This document shows positions 14,853-28,012 of a DNA stretch of 64,000 bases, one piece after another (position 1 is the stretch's first letter; the number at the start of each line of letters is the position of its first letter). Source of the stretch: Flaccisagitta enflata (lineage: Eukaryota; Chaetognatha; Sagittoidea; Aphragmophora); assembly GCA_965153355.1 (NCBI GenBank), contig OZ231128.1:34224001-34288000 (forward strand), read 5' to 3'. Below the pieces are notes generated by a model. The model was given only the letters and a program-made list of their open reading frames with translations, was not told the DNA's origin and searched no databases. The position numbers were made by a program, and so were the translations under genes.

Positions 14853-15129
14853 TACATACGACTATAATGGAAAACAGACATCAAAATCATGTGGAAGCCC
14901 CCGCTATACTCTTCACATAAACTGTACGAAAAAGTAAAAGGGAAACTTAGTTGCAGTTCTAAACAAGCAGTCATTTTCCTCACGTAGTGGAACGGAAAGA
15001 AACCTGGGAGCGAGTGGTCGCGCAATTATTCGCCCTGTCTGACTTCGTAATTCTAACCGTCACGGCCTACGAAAGCCTTGCATGGTTGGCTGAGAAAATC
15101 GCGCTTCACTTACCAGGAGTCGATTGGCG

Positions 15130-15420
15130 TGACTACACCGCACAACAATCCATGCGTGGCGTAACTGCACACCCAGATCCATAAGTGGCGTAACTACACC
15201 GCACAACAATCCATGCGTGGTGTAACTGCACACAACGATCCATTAGTTGAGTGACTGCACCGCATAACCATCCAAGGCGCAACTGCACAGTGCACCATAA
15301 GCGATCCATAACTGGAGTGACTACACCGCACAAGTCACAATAACCCATGCGTGGCGTAACTACACATATCGATCAATGAGTGGCTTGACTACACCGCACC
15401 ACAGTCCACATAAGTTGTAT
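15130..15420. repeat. Minisatellite, about 55-bp units
   Basis: Diverged units of accgcacaacaatccatgcg and tggcgtaactgcacac repeat about five times. Not coding in a consistent frame. Confidence 0.8.
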
Positions 15421-15941
15421 CAGTACACAGCTACCCAACAATGGTGTGTGTGTGTGCACACCATGTCGTACACAACACAAGTGGCGAATAACAAAATCTA
15501 TATCAATAACGGCGTGAATAAACCATCCAACCATCCATCCAATTCACCAGATGTAAAGGGTTTGTGAACCCAACAAGTTAGTCGCGTGCATGCCACCAAG
15601 AAAGTTGGAACACCGGCTTCAATATCGACTTTTTTCACTCTCTTTCTCGTTTTTCTTTTAGTTTTATCGCCCATAACTGGGAAAGCTCGATAATGATTTA
15701 CTCAATGTTACACGCGTCAGGAAAAGAAATAACGCCATTTTATTTCCACTTTTTCTACCAAGATCCCCCATTTCATCTTGTGGAGATATCGCTGAAAGGA
15801 CGAAATCCCTGGTTAATGGTTGCCTTTGCTTCATGGTTGTTACTTCGGTGCTTTACGGTTTACCTGCTTCTCTATTTGTTGTTGTTGTTTTTCCGTCATT
15901 GCTGTTGTTGTTTTTGTTGTTTTTGTTGTTGGCCCAGGGTT

Positions 15942-16606
15942 GTTAAAAAATCCATTCTTTTTGAAAAAAATCCATTTGGATTAATCCATTTTGGATTAAT
16001 CTAGATAAAATCGTGGATTTTTTCAATCGGTTGATTTTTTCAAAAATGCGCCATACGATGTGATTAACAACTGGTTATGATATTGATATAGGGCATACAA
16101 TGATTAAATGTGATAAGTAACAGATAAATGATTAATAAAATGAATATAGAGCAGTTCAACAGGCAACAGTGGAAATGTTTTTCACACCTGGTTATTCCGG
16201 TTCAAAGATGTATTTCTGCGAAAATTACGTACACCTAGATATGATAAAAGGATACACATAACTTTAATAAAACTGTTTAATGAGATAATATGCATGGCGC
16301 ATTCTTGAAAAAATGTAATTCATAAAATCGATTGCTAGCGTTCTACTGTATCCTGGATTCAATCACACAGAGTTCGAGATGCTTTAGGTCAAGAGAAAGT
16401 TTCTCAGAAACAAAAGCCCTCATACGTTCAAAGACAGAAAAAAATCTGTGAGAAAATGAAAGAGGTCTGGTCATTTTTGCAAAAAAAAAAATTAAGAAAT
16501 TTGAAGAAATCCAGATTTTTTCAAAAAATATTTTGAAAAAATCCATTTTATCCATTTGGATTAATCCAGGATTTTTTTATATGGATTAATCCATCCTTCC
16601 AACCCC
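15942..16606. mobile_element. Inverted-repeat element with ggattaatcca motifs, possibly hAT-like
   Basis: The ends cccagggttgttaaaaaatc and (complement of) ccaaccccgg are imperfect inverted copies. Repeated atccatttggattaatcca words form inner palindromes. No clean 8-bp duplication was seen. Confidence 0.5.
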
Positions 16607-16628
16607 GGTTGTTGCTGTTATTGCGTCA

Positions 16629-16655
16629 TTTTTGTTGTTTTTGTTGTTGCTGTTT

Positions 16656-16729
<74 letters not shown>

Positions 16730-16890
16730 CTTCTTCTTCTTCTTCTTCTTCTTCTTCTTCTTCTTCTTCTTCTTCTTCTTCTTCTTCTTTTTCTTTTTCT
16801 TTTTCTATTTCTATTTTTTCTTTTTTCTCCTTCTTCTTCTCCTTCTTTTTGTTCTTTTTCTCCTTCTTCTTCTTCTTCTCTTTCGTTATT
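16629..16890. repeat. (TTG)n followed by (TTC)n and TTTTC tracts
   Basis: About 100 bp of TTG then about 160 bp of TTC and related units. Confidence 0.97.
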
Positions 16891-17065
16891 GGTCGCGTAC
16901 ACGCGACTTTACAACCCGCTATGTCTGTCGGTCCGTCAGTCCATTGGATGGTTGGATGGTAACGCTCAACTTTTTTGGCATCATGGGTGTTTTTTGCACT
17001 ACTGCCCCTGTCCAAAGACCCACCCGCACACGACTTGGGTAGCCGCGTATCCGGCCTTGTTTTTT
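16887..17065 (-). mobile_element. AGTCGCG hairpin-ended short repeat (full length)
   Basis: ggtcgcgtacacgcgact at the hairpin end, GTCC-type tract, ctgcccctgtcc..., acacgacttgggtagccgcg and tatccggccttgttttt. Confidence 0.85.
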
Positions 17066-18422
17066 CACCTTTTGTTTTTTCTCCATAATTCCTTCAGCTA
17101 ATTCTTCTTTTCCTGTTTCTAATCCTCCTTTTCAGCATTTGACTGCCTTCTTCTCTTTTAGCTTTTTTTTTTAAATGAAATTTAAGTTATTGTTATCCCT
17201 TTCTTTCGCTTCCGTCTCGTTTGGAGTTTAAACCTCTTCTCTAATACAATCCTCTTCTTTTCTCTAATACCACCGTATTTCGGCCTCAAGGTCCACTTCT
17301 ACAGCTTCATCCTGCACCCACCATCTTTAGATCAAAATCCCTCAACAGCAGCGTCAAGAACTCATTCTCAGTGACTTTCTCTTTCCGTGGTGTGCCTTAA
17401 GTATGGAAGCTTCATCTTACCACAACTCTTTTCCAAAGATCATATAAAGCGGTTTTCTGAATATTGTCGTTAAAAATCCATTCAAGCGTTGTGGACTGAT
17501 ATATCGCGTAATTAACTGGCATGCCGAGAGAAACTTACTTCACCTGTCCGTGATCAGCATCAACGAGTCGAATGACGAGTTGACGAACAGCCGACGGACA
17601 GACCTTGCGGAGAGACAATGAACCATCTAAAAACAATTGACGTCTTTGAGTTTGACTTGAAAATCTGGTATCGACGATTTTTTTTTCTCCTCCTTACATT
17701 TGGTGAGCAGTTTTCTTTTGAGTTAGATTGAGAAAGAATGTTGTTTTTTTTTCAGAATATGTTTTATGGAAGATGGAATTGGTGCGCGTAGCAACTAGTC
17801 AGTGGAGGCCAGGGGATTCACAAGGCCAACTTCCATTCATTTCCGTTTGGGTATAGCCAGGCCTGATTTTAGCAATTTCTTTGACTGAGCCTTCCGAACA
17901 CGATTCTCACAATTTGACTGAGCCCGTCCAAAAAACAGCGAGCCCGATAAAGGATGTCATAAAACCCTAATTTGCATATTGAAGCAACAAAGGAAAAGAT
18001 TTTGTTTGAGCGAAAAAAAACTTTTCCTACTGATTACTGAATAAAACTACTTTGTCATCATCAAAATCTATTTGGTGGAACAAACCAAGTACTATCGAGC
18101 AATCGTCCGTTTTAAACTTTTTATCGCAATTAACTGTCTCTGATCTGATATGAACCAGTGGATTTTATGTTGGAGAAGCATTATACAAGAAAATCCATTC
18201 TCCAACTTTACGACTAAAATGAAAATAATACCCACTACAGAACTTTATTTGAAACGACCTGAGGATCAGGGCGTCATGAGTAATAAAGCCATTGGGCGTA
18301 ATGAACGCCGCCAATATTGTTGTTCTATAACTATGAAGGGACGGCAACTAAGCATGAGGCAACCTAAAATAATGTGCGGTTTGTCACTCAAGTAACGCGT
18401 GGTATCAGTCGTTTTTACACCT

Positions 18423-18505
18423 TTTTAGTCGCTGACTAGCGATTCTATGAGAGGCTTTGTTGGTCCGTCGGTCTGTATGTCCCTGAGCACGAGTTAAAAA
18501 GTAGT
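18423..18505 (-). mobile_element. AGTCGCG-type short repeat, partial
   Basis: tttttagtcgctgactagcg followed by ttggtccgtcggtctg; the other end is missing. Confidence 0.6.
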
Positions 18506-18705
18506 AGAATGTTTGTATAGTGGGATGTAGTGGAGTATTGTTCCATTTGTCATATCAATTTGCTCTTGACTACTAATCTGTTTCTGCTTTGATATTACTG
18601 TATATCTCGGTATCTTTGCTTCTTTTCTCCCCTTTCTTATCCTTGTTCTCCTCCTCTTCCTCCTCTTCCTCTTTCTCCTCCTCGGCCACATTTTGTAATT
18701 GTCAG

Positions 18706-18861
18706 TCAGAGGACGTGGTCAGCGTTAATTCGTTGAAAAGCGGATTTGAGACGTTGACATCGAAACTGAATTTCGTTGATCTCGCCGGAAGTGAAAGACT
18801 GAAGAGGACTGGATCAACAGGCGCGAGAGCCAAGGAAGGCATCGCCATCAACAGCGGATTG
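18706..18861 (+). CDS. KIF21: Kinesin exon: switch II (DLAGSER)
   Basis: The exon is 52 codons, phase 0 to 0, with acceptor taattgtcag and donor gtacgt. After a variable loop ([20 protein letters not shown]) it reads [20 protein letters not shown] and then [12 protein letters not shown]. That is switch II and the start of helix alpha4. [19 protein letters not shown] is the KIF21 form. The donor runs directly into (GT)n and then about 270 nt of (GA)n. Confidence 0.97.
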
Positions 18862-18883
18862 GTACGTTTGTGTGTGTGTGTGT

Positions 18884-19285
<402 letters not shown>

Positions 19286-19915
19286 CAGAGAGTCAATGAG
19301 GCAGAGAGAGACAAAGAGACTGAGGGTACGAGACCTAGAAAGGAAAATGGTTAAGAGGTGTCCACAGGATGCATTTTCTTCAGATACTGGATGTTAAGAT
19401 GAGATAAATGAAAATGAAAAAAGATAGGATAAAATGAAAACTTTCATAGCATGATAAAAAAAAAACTAAAAAAAAAAACTCACATAAAAAAAACTCACAA
19501 AAAAACTACCTACCTACCTACCTACCTACAAACACACCTTCTTATAGATACGCGCGGACGCATCCGAAAATACAAAAAAAAAGATAGACTTGAAGACTGA
19601 AACATAGACTCACGCACCAACACAAACACGCTCCAGAGAGAACCGTAAGAAATGAATCAAGTGGCGCCGGAACCCAGAACGGCATTGACATCAAGATCAA
19701 CAAACCAGTCAGTCAGTCTGAGGGAACTGAGGTGAAAAGAAAAGGACTGAAAGAGAAAGAAGGAAGTTAGCTTGGCGAGAAAAAAAAAGGGATACAGTCC
19801 GAAAGGGATAGAAGAAGACAAGCCACTGAGAATGGGAAAATGGATGTAAAGAGAAGAGACAGACAGAGTGATAAGCAGATTTGTCAGACAGTCTGGGAAA
19901 ACGGAAGAAAAGAGA

Positions 19916-20066
19916 AACAAGGCCGTATACACGAGCCGAAGTCGCGTGCGGGTGGGCAGGAGCAGCGAAAAAGCAAAGTGTCACCGACCAACCGACCGAC
20001 CGACCGACCGACCGACCGACAGACGGACAGAGTGGGTTGTAGAGTCGCGTGCACGCGACTAAAAAT
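19916..20066 (+). mobile_element. AGTCGCG hairpin-ended short repeat
   Basis: aacaaggccgtatacacgag end, agtcgcgtgcgggtgggcag core, (GACC)n at 19984-20028, hairpin AGTCGCGTGCACGCGACT then AAAAA. The inner core is shortened. Confidence 0.88.
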
Positions 20067-20136
20067 GTGAAAAAGACCAAATTGAAAAAGAGAATAGATA
20101 GAAAAACATTAACCGTCTGAAGATCTGTATACTGTA

Positions 20137-20313
20137 TAGTGGAATCCCGCTCTAACTGATTTAAAGGGACTAACAATTTTTTTTTGTTATAGGCGGAATT
20201 CTATTATAGCCAATGCAAAAAATAAAAAAAAATATGATCGAGGGATTTTAAATTAGCATCCATTAAAGGCCAAAATCCATTAAAAGCGGGTTCGCTAGAG
20301 CGGGGTCCTACTG
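20137..20313. mobile_element. Short Tc1/mariner-pogo-like MITE
   Basis: Left end tagtggaatcccgctctaac, right end complement of cagtaggaccccgctctagc; flanked by TA on both sides; 177 bp. The CAGT..CCGCTCTA terminal form is typical of pogo/Tigger-type elements. Confidence 0.7.
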
Positions 20314-20427
20314 TAGTCTATACAGTCCAAACTGTGAGAGAAGAAGAAAAGGGAAGATGGCTGATGCCCTCGATGTTTTAGCGCGCCTTTGAGGCATTGA
20401 TTCTTCGTGTTCAGTCAAAATCGGATA

Positions 20428-21488
20428 CAGTACCTTCCGAGCAAACCCAGTTAAAACTGGAGGATTAATTTTTGTTACTTTAATTTCATTTCCCAAACAT
20501 TATTTTTTGCATCAAACTTAATTAAAAGATACTTAATTCCTTGAACATATTTGGCTGTCAAAAAAAATAACTTGTGAAATCAAAGTGCATGAAGACATCA
20601 ATATTGAGTGTTCTAACCCAGACCATTGGATTCGGCAGAAAATTTTACCTATCCTAGACTACAAGAACAGCTCAGTCAGACAATTATTTCAGATTTTATG
20701 GCCATTTAAAGTTTTTAAGGACAATTGTCCTAAATTATTTTGAGACAATTGTCCTTAAAAACTTGAAATGGCTGTAAAATCTGAAATAATCTTCTGACTG
20801 AGCTGTTCTTGTAGTCTAGGCAGGGGCCAGCAGAGAGATTTTGGGCCCCTATACAATCCAAAAATCCGGGCCCCCTTAGTTTTGGCGCGACTGTCAGCCG
20901 CCTATAGCACATATAGTTTTTTTAATGGATTACTATGCAGTCTCTATACATTTTATTTAAAGAAGAAAATCCAAGTGTTGAACTTTGTACTTTGATCTAT
21001 AACAAAAATAGAAAAAAGTTTAAGTATTTTGAAAGGAGTTTCCAGCTTTTGTATCATTAGCTCAGAGCCCAGTTTTACAAATCATTCCCTCAGGGGCGTT
21101 GTTTTTTTTTTCTTTTCTTTTTTTTTTCCCCCTTTATCTTTTCTTTTCTTCCTTTTCCCTTTTCATCTCTGTAAAAATTGGAAGGCCCTCCGGGCCCCCC
21201 TGAGCCCCGGGCCCCTATACTTTGTATAAGGTGTACAGGCCTCTTCAGGCCCCTGAGTCTAGGATAGGTAAAATTTTCTGCCAAATCCAATGGTCTGGGT
21301 TAGAACACTCAATATTGATGTCTTCATGCACTTTGATTTCACGAGTTATTTTTTTTGACAGCCAAATATGTTCAAGGAATTAAGTATCTTTTAATCAAGT
21401 TATGTAAAAAAAATAAAGTTTGGGAAATGAAATTAAAGTAACAAAAATTAATCCTCCAGTTTTAGCCGGGTTTGCTCGGAAGGTACTG
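20428..21488. mobile_element. Large foldback element with nested palindrome
   Basis: Arms of about 235 bp begin CAGTACCTTCCGAGCAAACC at the left and are mirrored at 21255-21488; TA flanks both ends. A second palindrome (20655-20820, around gacaattgtcc) lies inside, followed by a poly-T/poly-C stretch and ggcccct words. Confidence 0.82.
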
Positions 21489-21577
21489 TACCGTTTTTTT
21501 GTAGTTAAGTCCATATTTTGTAAATCTCAAATAAGTTGCGTTTACTTGGTCGTGAATGCTAACCTATAGCTTAGGAA

Positions 21578-21763
21578 AACAAGGCCAACTTCTGTAAGTC
21601 GCATGCGGTCATCAAGACTAAAAGACAAAAAATCAAAATGTAAAAAGACTTAAAATGACTTGAAACGACGTAAAACCACGTAAAACGGCGAAAAAAATTA
21701 ACGAAGACCGACCGACCGACAGACATAGCGGGTCATAGAGTCGCGTAGCACGCGACTAAAAAA
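21578..21763 (+). mobile_element. AGTCGCG hairpin-ended repeat, 'gacttaaaatgact' core variant
   Basis: aacaaggccaacttctgtaa end, core of repeated acttaaaatgactt units, GACC tract, and agtcgcgtagcacgcgact followed by AAAAA. Confidence 0.85.
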
Positions 21764-22270
21764 GAAACTGAATCAGTGAATGAAATACGGATGGGCAGAA
21801 TAAAGAACCGAAAAAGATAAGTAAAGATTCGCTTACGCTTGTCTATAAGAGTTGGACAACATCACTTTAACTATATACATGGGAATCACCGTTAAGTCAT
21901 CCAAGATCAAGCGTCTATTCCCAAGTTAATCCTTTAGAGTGGCTTGTATAAATCTTTCCTCCTTATCACTGCACATCTCTGATCTCTCTCTCATTTTCTC
22001 TTTGAATCTCTGTCGCGGCTTCATGGTTTCTTCTCTTTCATTTGTCGGCAGTTTTCTGTTTCGTCATTAACATGATTGAAGCCGTTAATATTCCGTCCTT
22101 TTTCTTATGACGAAAGTGATTAGCGGGCCGCAAAAGCGACCTTTTGTCCTTGTGATGACCTTGAGGACCTTTTAGAGAGAACTTTGACCCCCAAAACAGT
22201 AACTAAGCCGATCTTGATGAGAAAAAAGCTCTCTGCACAAGAGCCAGAGATGGAAGAACGGAAAAAACCA

Positions 22271-22378
<108 letters not shown>

Positions 22379-22678
22379 GAACAGACTGACGGAGATAATC
22401 AGGGACCGACAGAAACAGACAGGAAGATAAAGACAGGCTGACTGATGTACAAACAACTTGTTGTCGGTTACCGAGAGTATCTGACAGCTAAAAGAACAAG
22501 GCCGACCGGGCGACGATGCGTCCTGACTGTATCATTGCGGGGAGTGAACTACGCGCTGTATATGTGCGATATGAGTGGGGGAGATGGATAGACAGGCAGA
22601 CTCTCATTATGGAAGAAGCCTCTCAGTTTGATCCGGTTTAGGATACTGCACGATAAGACCTGAGAAACACGTTTTTTT

Positions 22679-23259
22679 GGGCAGCGGCCCCGAAGGGGTC
22701 GATGACCTATGCTTTCACACATATGGGGAATTTTCTCCTTCTTCTCCTCCTCCTCCCTCGTCCGTTACCCCCCCCCCTAGCTTCAAGGCCCAAATTCTAG
22801 TTCTAAAACCCAAATCCTACCCGAAAGGCCCAAATCCTAGCCTCAAGGCCTAAATTCTAGCCTGGAGACCCAAATACCAGCCTTGAGACCAAAATCTCAT
22901 CCTTTAGGCTCAAATCCCATCCATGAGGCCTAAATCTAAGCCTCAAGGTTCATATCCCAGCCTCATGGATGAGATTTGGGTCTCAAGGCTGGGATTTGGG
23001 TCTCAAGGCTGGGATTTGGGCCTTGAGGCTAGGATTTGGGCCTTGAGGCTAAGATTTGGGCCTTTTGGATAGGATTTGGGCCACGACACTAGAATTTGGG
23101 CCTTTAAGCTGGGGGAGGAGGAGGAGGAGGAAAAAATTCCCCATATGTGTGAAAGCAAAGGGCATCAACCCCTTCGGGGCCGCTGCCCTGCTTCCCCTTC
23201 AACTTCAAGCACGACCTACTAGGGCAGGGTACGGGTACCGCTGACCATCTAACGCTTTT
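22679..23259. mobile_element. GGGCAGCGG foldback element, type B
   Basis: Left end GGGCAGCGGCCCCGAAGGGG then tcgatgacctatgctttcac, mirrored at 23130-23189. The core is a minisatellite of ccttgaggctaggatttggg-like units, itself switching orientation near 22970. The tail ends ggtaccgctgaccatctaac then gctttt. Confidence 0.85.
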
Positions 23260-23823
23260 ATAAGGTGTAATGGACGGACTGACGGATAAATGGACAGACG
23301 GACGGATGGAGAAACCAACGAAAACTCTTATAGAGATGCATCTATAAAGATAAAACAGAGTACATTCTAAGCATTATGGGTCTAGACGCACAAGCCGAGT
23401 CCAAGTGCTGGACTGCTGAAAACAGAAAACAGAGAAAGAACAAAAGACATGAAGACAGACAAAAGAAATCAAGGAGCCCATGACAAGGACAGAAATTGAC
23501 CTTGATTTTTTTTCTTTTTCGTCATCTAAAAAGCCACTAAGCTAAGGAAAGAGGAGAACACAGAGTAACAAACAAGGACGGAGATGAGTAACAGAAAGAG
23601 CCGATGATCGGAATATTCATCCTTTAATGTGTCCACTGTCCAATGGAATGAGCCTTGAGACTCGGAATTAGGCTTTGAGGCAAGGGGGGGGGGGATGGAG
23701 AAGAAGGAGAAGAAAAATTTGCATGACGGACCGACGGACGGACACACCCTCTTGAAGAGATGGGAAAATGCATTTAAAATCGAATTTCATCGGGGGATAA
23801 TAACACTGCATTCCAAAAAAATA

Positions 23824-23955
<132 letters not shown>

Positions 23956-24189
23956 ATTATTGACACAAATGCATTGCAGGCTCTCAGTCACGTCCGCGAG
24001 GATAAGCTTCAAGGTTTATGTTTGTTGCTGCAGGATCGCCAAGATGCTTTTGTTTTTGTTTATCATACTTTTCCTTGTTTTTTTGTTTTTTTTCTGTACG
24101 CGTTGTTTTTCTTCGAAATGTTGTCCAGTTTTGTGATTTGTTATTTGATTACGTTGTTTTCATGCAATTGCTTCTTTTTGTTATGGCAG

Positions 24190-24285
24190 TTGGCCCTCGG
24201 TAACGTCATTTCCGCCTTGGACTCGTCGAGACAAGCCTCGAGACATGTGCCATACAGAGATTCCAAGTTGACACGATTGCTTCAG
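24190..24285 (+). CDS. KIF21: Kinesin exon: LALGNVISAL and microtubule-binding segment
   Basis: The exon is 32 codons, phase 0 to 0 (acceptor gttatggcag, donor gtatgg). LALGNVISAL is followed by a short linker and then HVPYRDSKLTRLLQ. This covers the end of helix alpha4, loop L12 and helix alpha5, the microtubule-contact face of kinesin motors. Confidence 0.97.
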
Positions 24286-24880
24286 GTATGGGCCGTTGAT
24301 ATACGTATCATACGATCGACGGAATCGTATAAAGTTTAAACGATTCAGTCGAGTGTATGATACGTGCATTTGCCAATAATAACGCAATATTAACGAAACT
24401 TGGCCTCGACGGTTAGTTTGTTCGACAGTATGGCTGAGGTTTTTTTTTTTCATATTGGTTTTCGTGCTTCAGCGATGAGCATCCGTGAACATCCGTTAAC
24501 GATGAAATGTTTATTTGGTTAATCATCATGTCATCAGATTTTATGGGGCCGATGCAATGTTTGGCATCCTGTGATATGTACTGTAGTAATTAAAGCGAAT
24601 TGCTAATGGGGGAAAAAAATCCAAAGTTTGAAGCACAATGGAAAAAAATACATCAACGACAAGATAAACATCCATCTAACGTTCAGGCATTCCGCGTTTT
24701 CTCATTCATCAATAATTCGGTCATCATTCATCTTTCAAATGGACATTTCTTAAACCCATCGTTCCATCATAATTCATTGGATTATTCATTGAATATTCTT
24801 CTTTATTCCATTTTCTCGACCTTTTATTATTATTCATCGTTCGTCGTCCAAGACTTGGACTAATCCATTTTCGATCCTTA

Positions 24881-25020
24881 TTTTTAGTCGCGGAGACGGG
24901 ACTCTTCACCTTGCCGTGTCGGTCTGTCGGTCCATCCCAAATATTTTTGAATTGCGAGCAGTTTTTGGATTACTGCCCTTGCCCAATCGTCCGCGACCGT
25001 GTATCCGAACTTGTTTTCTT
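24881..25020 (-). mobile_element. AGTCGCG-type short repeat
   Basis: tttttagtcgcggagacggg at the hairpin end, GTCG tract, and cgtccgcgaccgtgtatccg then aacttgtttt. Confidence 0.78.
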
Positions 25021-25023
25021 AAA

Positions 25024-25180
25024 GTAGCGTGTCACGAGACTCTATCACTTCATTTCGATCCGTCAGTCGGTCTGTCGGTGAGTCCTTGTACATATTCTTA
25101 GCGGCTTAACATTTTTTCGCTGTATTTCCCCTGCCAATCAGCACGCAACTACCGTTGACACGCATCCGGCCTTACTCTAA
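25024..25180 (-). mobile_element. AGTCGCG-type short repeat, adjacent diverged copy
   Basis: agcgtgtcacgagactctat at one end, GTCGGTCT tract, and gacacgcatccggccttact at the other. It is head-to-tail with the preceding copy. Confidence 0.6.
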
Positions 25181-25621
25181 TACTTTTCTCTTTTTGAGTG
25201 CGTCCTCGCACTTTTATAAGAGGACATGTCTTGCCGTACGTCGGCTGTTCGGTCGGTCGGTGAGTCGGTCTGTGACGCAAACGTTTAAAATGCGCAAAAC
25301 GGCCGATTCTGGCGTCTTTCTTCGTTCTAATCGCCTCTTTATGCCATACCACATTCATTTCCATTCTGTTGTCCATTGCTTTAATACGTTCATTAACAAA
25401 TTCTTTATCAGCGAGGCGCACTTATTGGCACATAACTTGGCCTTGTTTCACTTCGACCATTTCCTTTACCTCTATTTTTTCTTCCTCTTCGTCGTCATTT
25501 TTCTCTTGATTGATCTTTTTTTCCACTTATCTTTTTTCTCAAGTTCGAAGTCGCAAATCTTATTCTATTTTGGCAACTTTTCGTTTTTTTTAGTTAATCA
25601 ATCCCCAGTCCTTACCTGAAG

Positions 25622-25839
<218 letters not shown>

Positions 25840-26060
25840 TTCTATTCTATCTCTTCTACATTATTCTTATCTTCATCTTCGTATTCATTGCTTGATTTCC
25901 GCTTCCACCTCCTTTGTCCCCCTATACCATCCACCCTCGTTCCCCTTCCCCCCCCCCCCCCCGACTTTTTCATCTTCATCCTCGTCTTCCTCTTGACTCT
26001 CCATGTCGTTCATCTTCTCTCTCCTTTTCTCGTTTGTCTGTTCCCGATTTTGCCTTGAAG

Positions 26061-26183
26061 GATTCTCTTGGCGGCAACTCGCAGACTCTTCTCCTTGCCT
26101 GCATTTCTCCTTCTGACCGTGACTTTATGGAGACCCTCAACACCCTCAAATACGCCAGCAGAGCCAAGAGGATTAAGAACATG
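26061..26183 (+). CDS. KIF21: Kinesin exon: DSLGGNSQT to helix alpha6 and neck
   Basis: The exon is 41 codons, phase 0 to 0 (acceptor gccttgaag, donor gtaagg). It begins [20 protein letters not shown] and ends [21 protein letters not shown]. The [17 protein letters not shown] stretch is the best single discriminator for KIF21 among kinesin-4-like motors. It marks the end of the motor domain. Confidence 0.97.
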
Positions 26184-26244
26184 GTAAGGATCTGCAAACA
26201 GGCAAGAACGCGGCCGGGAAAAAAGAAGGGTAAGACAAAACGAA

Positions 26245-26360
<116 letters not shown>

Positions 26361-26478
26361 GGTAGACAAACAAAGAGATAGACAGACAAACAGAGAGAAA
26401 CTAAAACAGAAAAAGACTGAATAAAAAAACAGAAAAAGACTGAAAAAAAAAAAACAGAAAAAAAAACAGAGACAAAGG

Positions 26479-26616
26479 AACAAGGCCAAGTAGGCCAATA
26501 GGTGCGACGTGTGGATCGTCGAACGAATGCGTTACCAACCGACCGACCGACCAACCGACCGACCAACCGACCGACGGACACAGCCAGTTATAGAGGTGCT
26601 TTGTCGCACCTAAAAA
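26479..26616 (+). mobile_element. Short repeat related to the AGTCGCG family, 'aggtgcgac' hairpin variant
   Basis: aacaaggccaagtaggccaa end, (GACC)n tract at 26535-26575, and hairpin arms taggtgcgac / gtcgcaccta followed by AAAA. Confidence 0.75.
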
Positions 26617-26740
26617 GGAGCGAGGGAGTGCAGCGGTAGAGGACTAAATCAATCATCATGAACCAAAGATAGTTTCAAAAGGTGACAGAAAGGCACAAGA
26701 GAGAAAAGTGTAACATAGGCAATGAAAAATAAGACAGTTA

Positions 26741-27213
26741 CACTTATTTCTTTTTATAAAAACCAAGTTCATAAGAACGTTAGGCTTAAAATCCTCAAAA
26801 ATTTAAGAACATGCTAAGAACATTGGAAGTCTTCATTTCTTTAAAAATTCAAGAACATCAGACTTGAAATCTTAAAAGATTTAAGAACACACTAAAAATA
26901 TTAAAAAGCTTTATTTTTTTCATTGAAAATGGTCAACCAGGACGTAATCATATATTTTTCTTTCTCAATGTTTTACTCTGTTTTCTTTTCATTCACTAAG
27001 AATTTTAAACTTGTTGCTTTGCTGTTTCATTGACATTTTCCCACATTTTTTCTTGAAAAACAAACTCAAACCAACTAAGAACGTTCTTGATTGAAGGTCA
27101 AAAACTGTGAAATTGAGAACAATTTAAGAACTTTTAAACCTTGAAACTGCTTAAAATTAAAGAACACTGAAGGCTTGCCCGAAAAATGATGTTCTTTTAA
27201 AAAGATATAAGTG
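26741..27213. mobile_element. CACTTTTTTTT-TIR MITE, copy with atgttctt arms
   Basis: TA precedes cacttatttctttttataaa; the right end is ttttaaaaagatataagtg. Internal words ttcataagaacgttaggctt and repeated aagaaca are shared with the copies at 36.6, 49.6 and 58.7 kb. Confidence 0.7.
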
Positions 27214-27717
27214 AATTTCAATTTACTCATACGCCCTCATTTTTTTTTTATCAACTTAAAATCCTGCTTAAAATAGTATAACAGATTACCTACTCAGCAA
27301 AAACTCAGATCTCAAAAATGTTGATTTTTGAGCCCGTGGCATCAGTTTTTGTGAAAAAAACATCCGACAAAAAAGAGGAGAAAAAACAACTTTTTGAAAT
27401 TCATTATTAAAACTATTACAAAGTTTGATGTTACCCGCACAAAATCAACTTCCATGAGTTCTGATTTTTTTCGCCGAGTAGGAAAATTGACACACTGTGA
27501 ACACCTAAAAAGATTAGGCCACCCAAAAAAACGAGCTCGCAGTAACAATTGTAATTCATGTAAACATTTTTTTTCGGCTGGCTAATCAGTATCTGAGAAA
27601 TATAACAAAAAAAATGATGCTATGGGCACAAAATCAACTTTTTTTGAGTTCTAATTTCTTTTGCTTTGTCAAATAATTGTCATTCTATTACCACCTAAAA
27701 GGATTTGAAGTTATCTT
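27214..27717. other. AT-rich intron sequence with inverted 'caaaatcaactt' words
   Basis: No exon recognised. Repeated pieces (gatttttttcgc, cacctaaaaagatta, acaaaatcaactt) suggest a decayed element. Nothing else stands out. Confidence 0.4.
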
Positions 27718-27976
27718 AAACAAGGCCAAGTAGGCCAACGATGCGTCCTCTTTGAATGAACGTTTTTTATGAATGATTTTTTTTAAGAATGAATGTCATT
27801 TGTGAATGAATGAATTACTTGATGTATGCTTTGTTTACTGCGGTAGAACCACTATTCTGTTAAAAAAATACTTGATTTTGATGTTTTTAATGAATGCGTT
27901 ACCAATGGACCAACCGACTGACCAACCGACCGACGGACACAGCCTATTATAGAGGTACGAGGACGCATCTAAAAAT
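27718..27976 (+). mobile_element. Short repeat related to the AGTCGCG family, 'gatgcgtcc' hairpin variant
   Basis: aacaaggccaagtaggccaa end, gatgcgtcc near the 5' end, repeated gaatgaa words, GACC tract, and ggacgcatc followed by taaaaat. Confidence 0.75.
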
Positions 27977-28012
27977 GGGCCTGTAGGCTGTAGCAGCATT
28001 TTGAAAATCACT

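Noticed and set aside
17448-17620. 57-codon open frame ending NSRRTDLAERQ
   Set aside because: It lies in the kinesin intron with no start, no splice sites that keep phase, and a GACC-type tract at its end.
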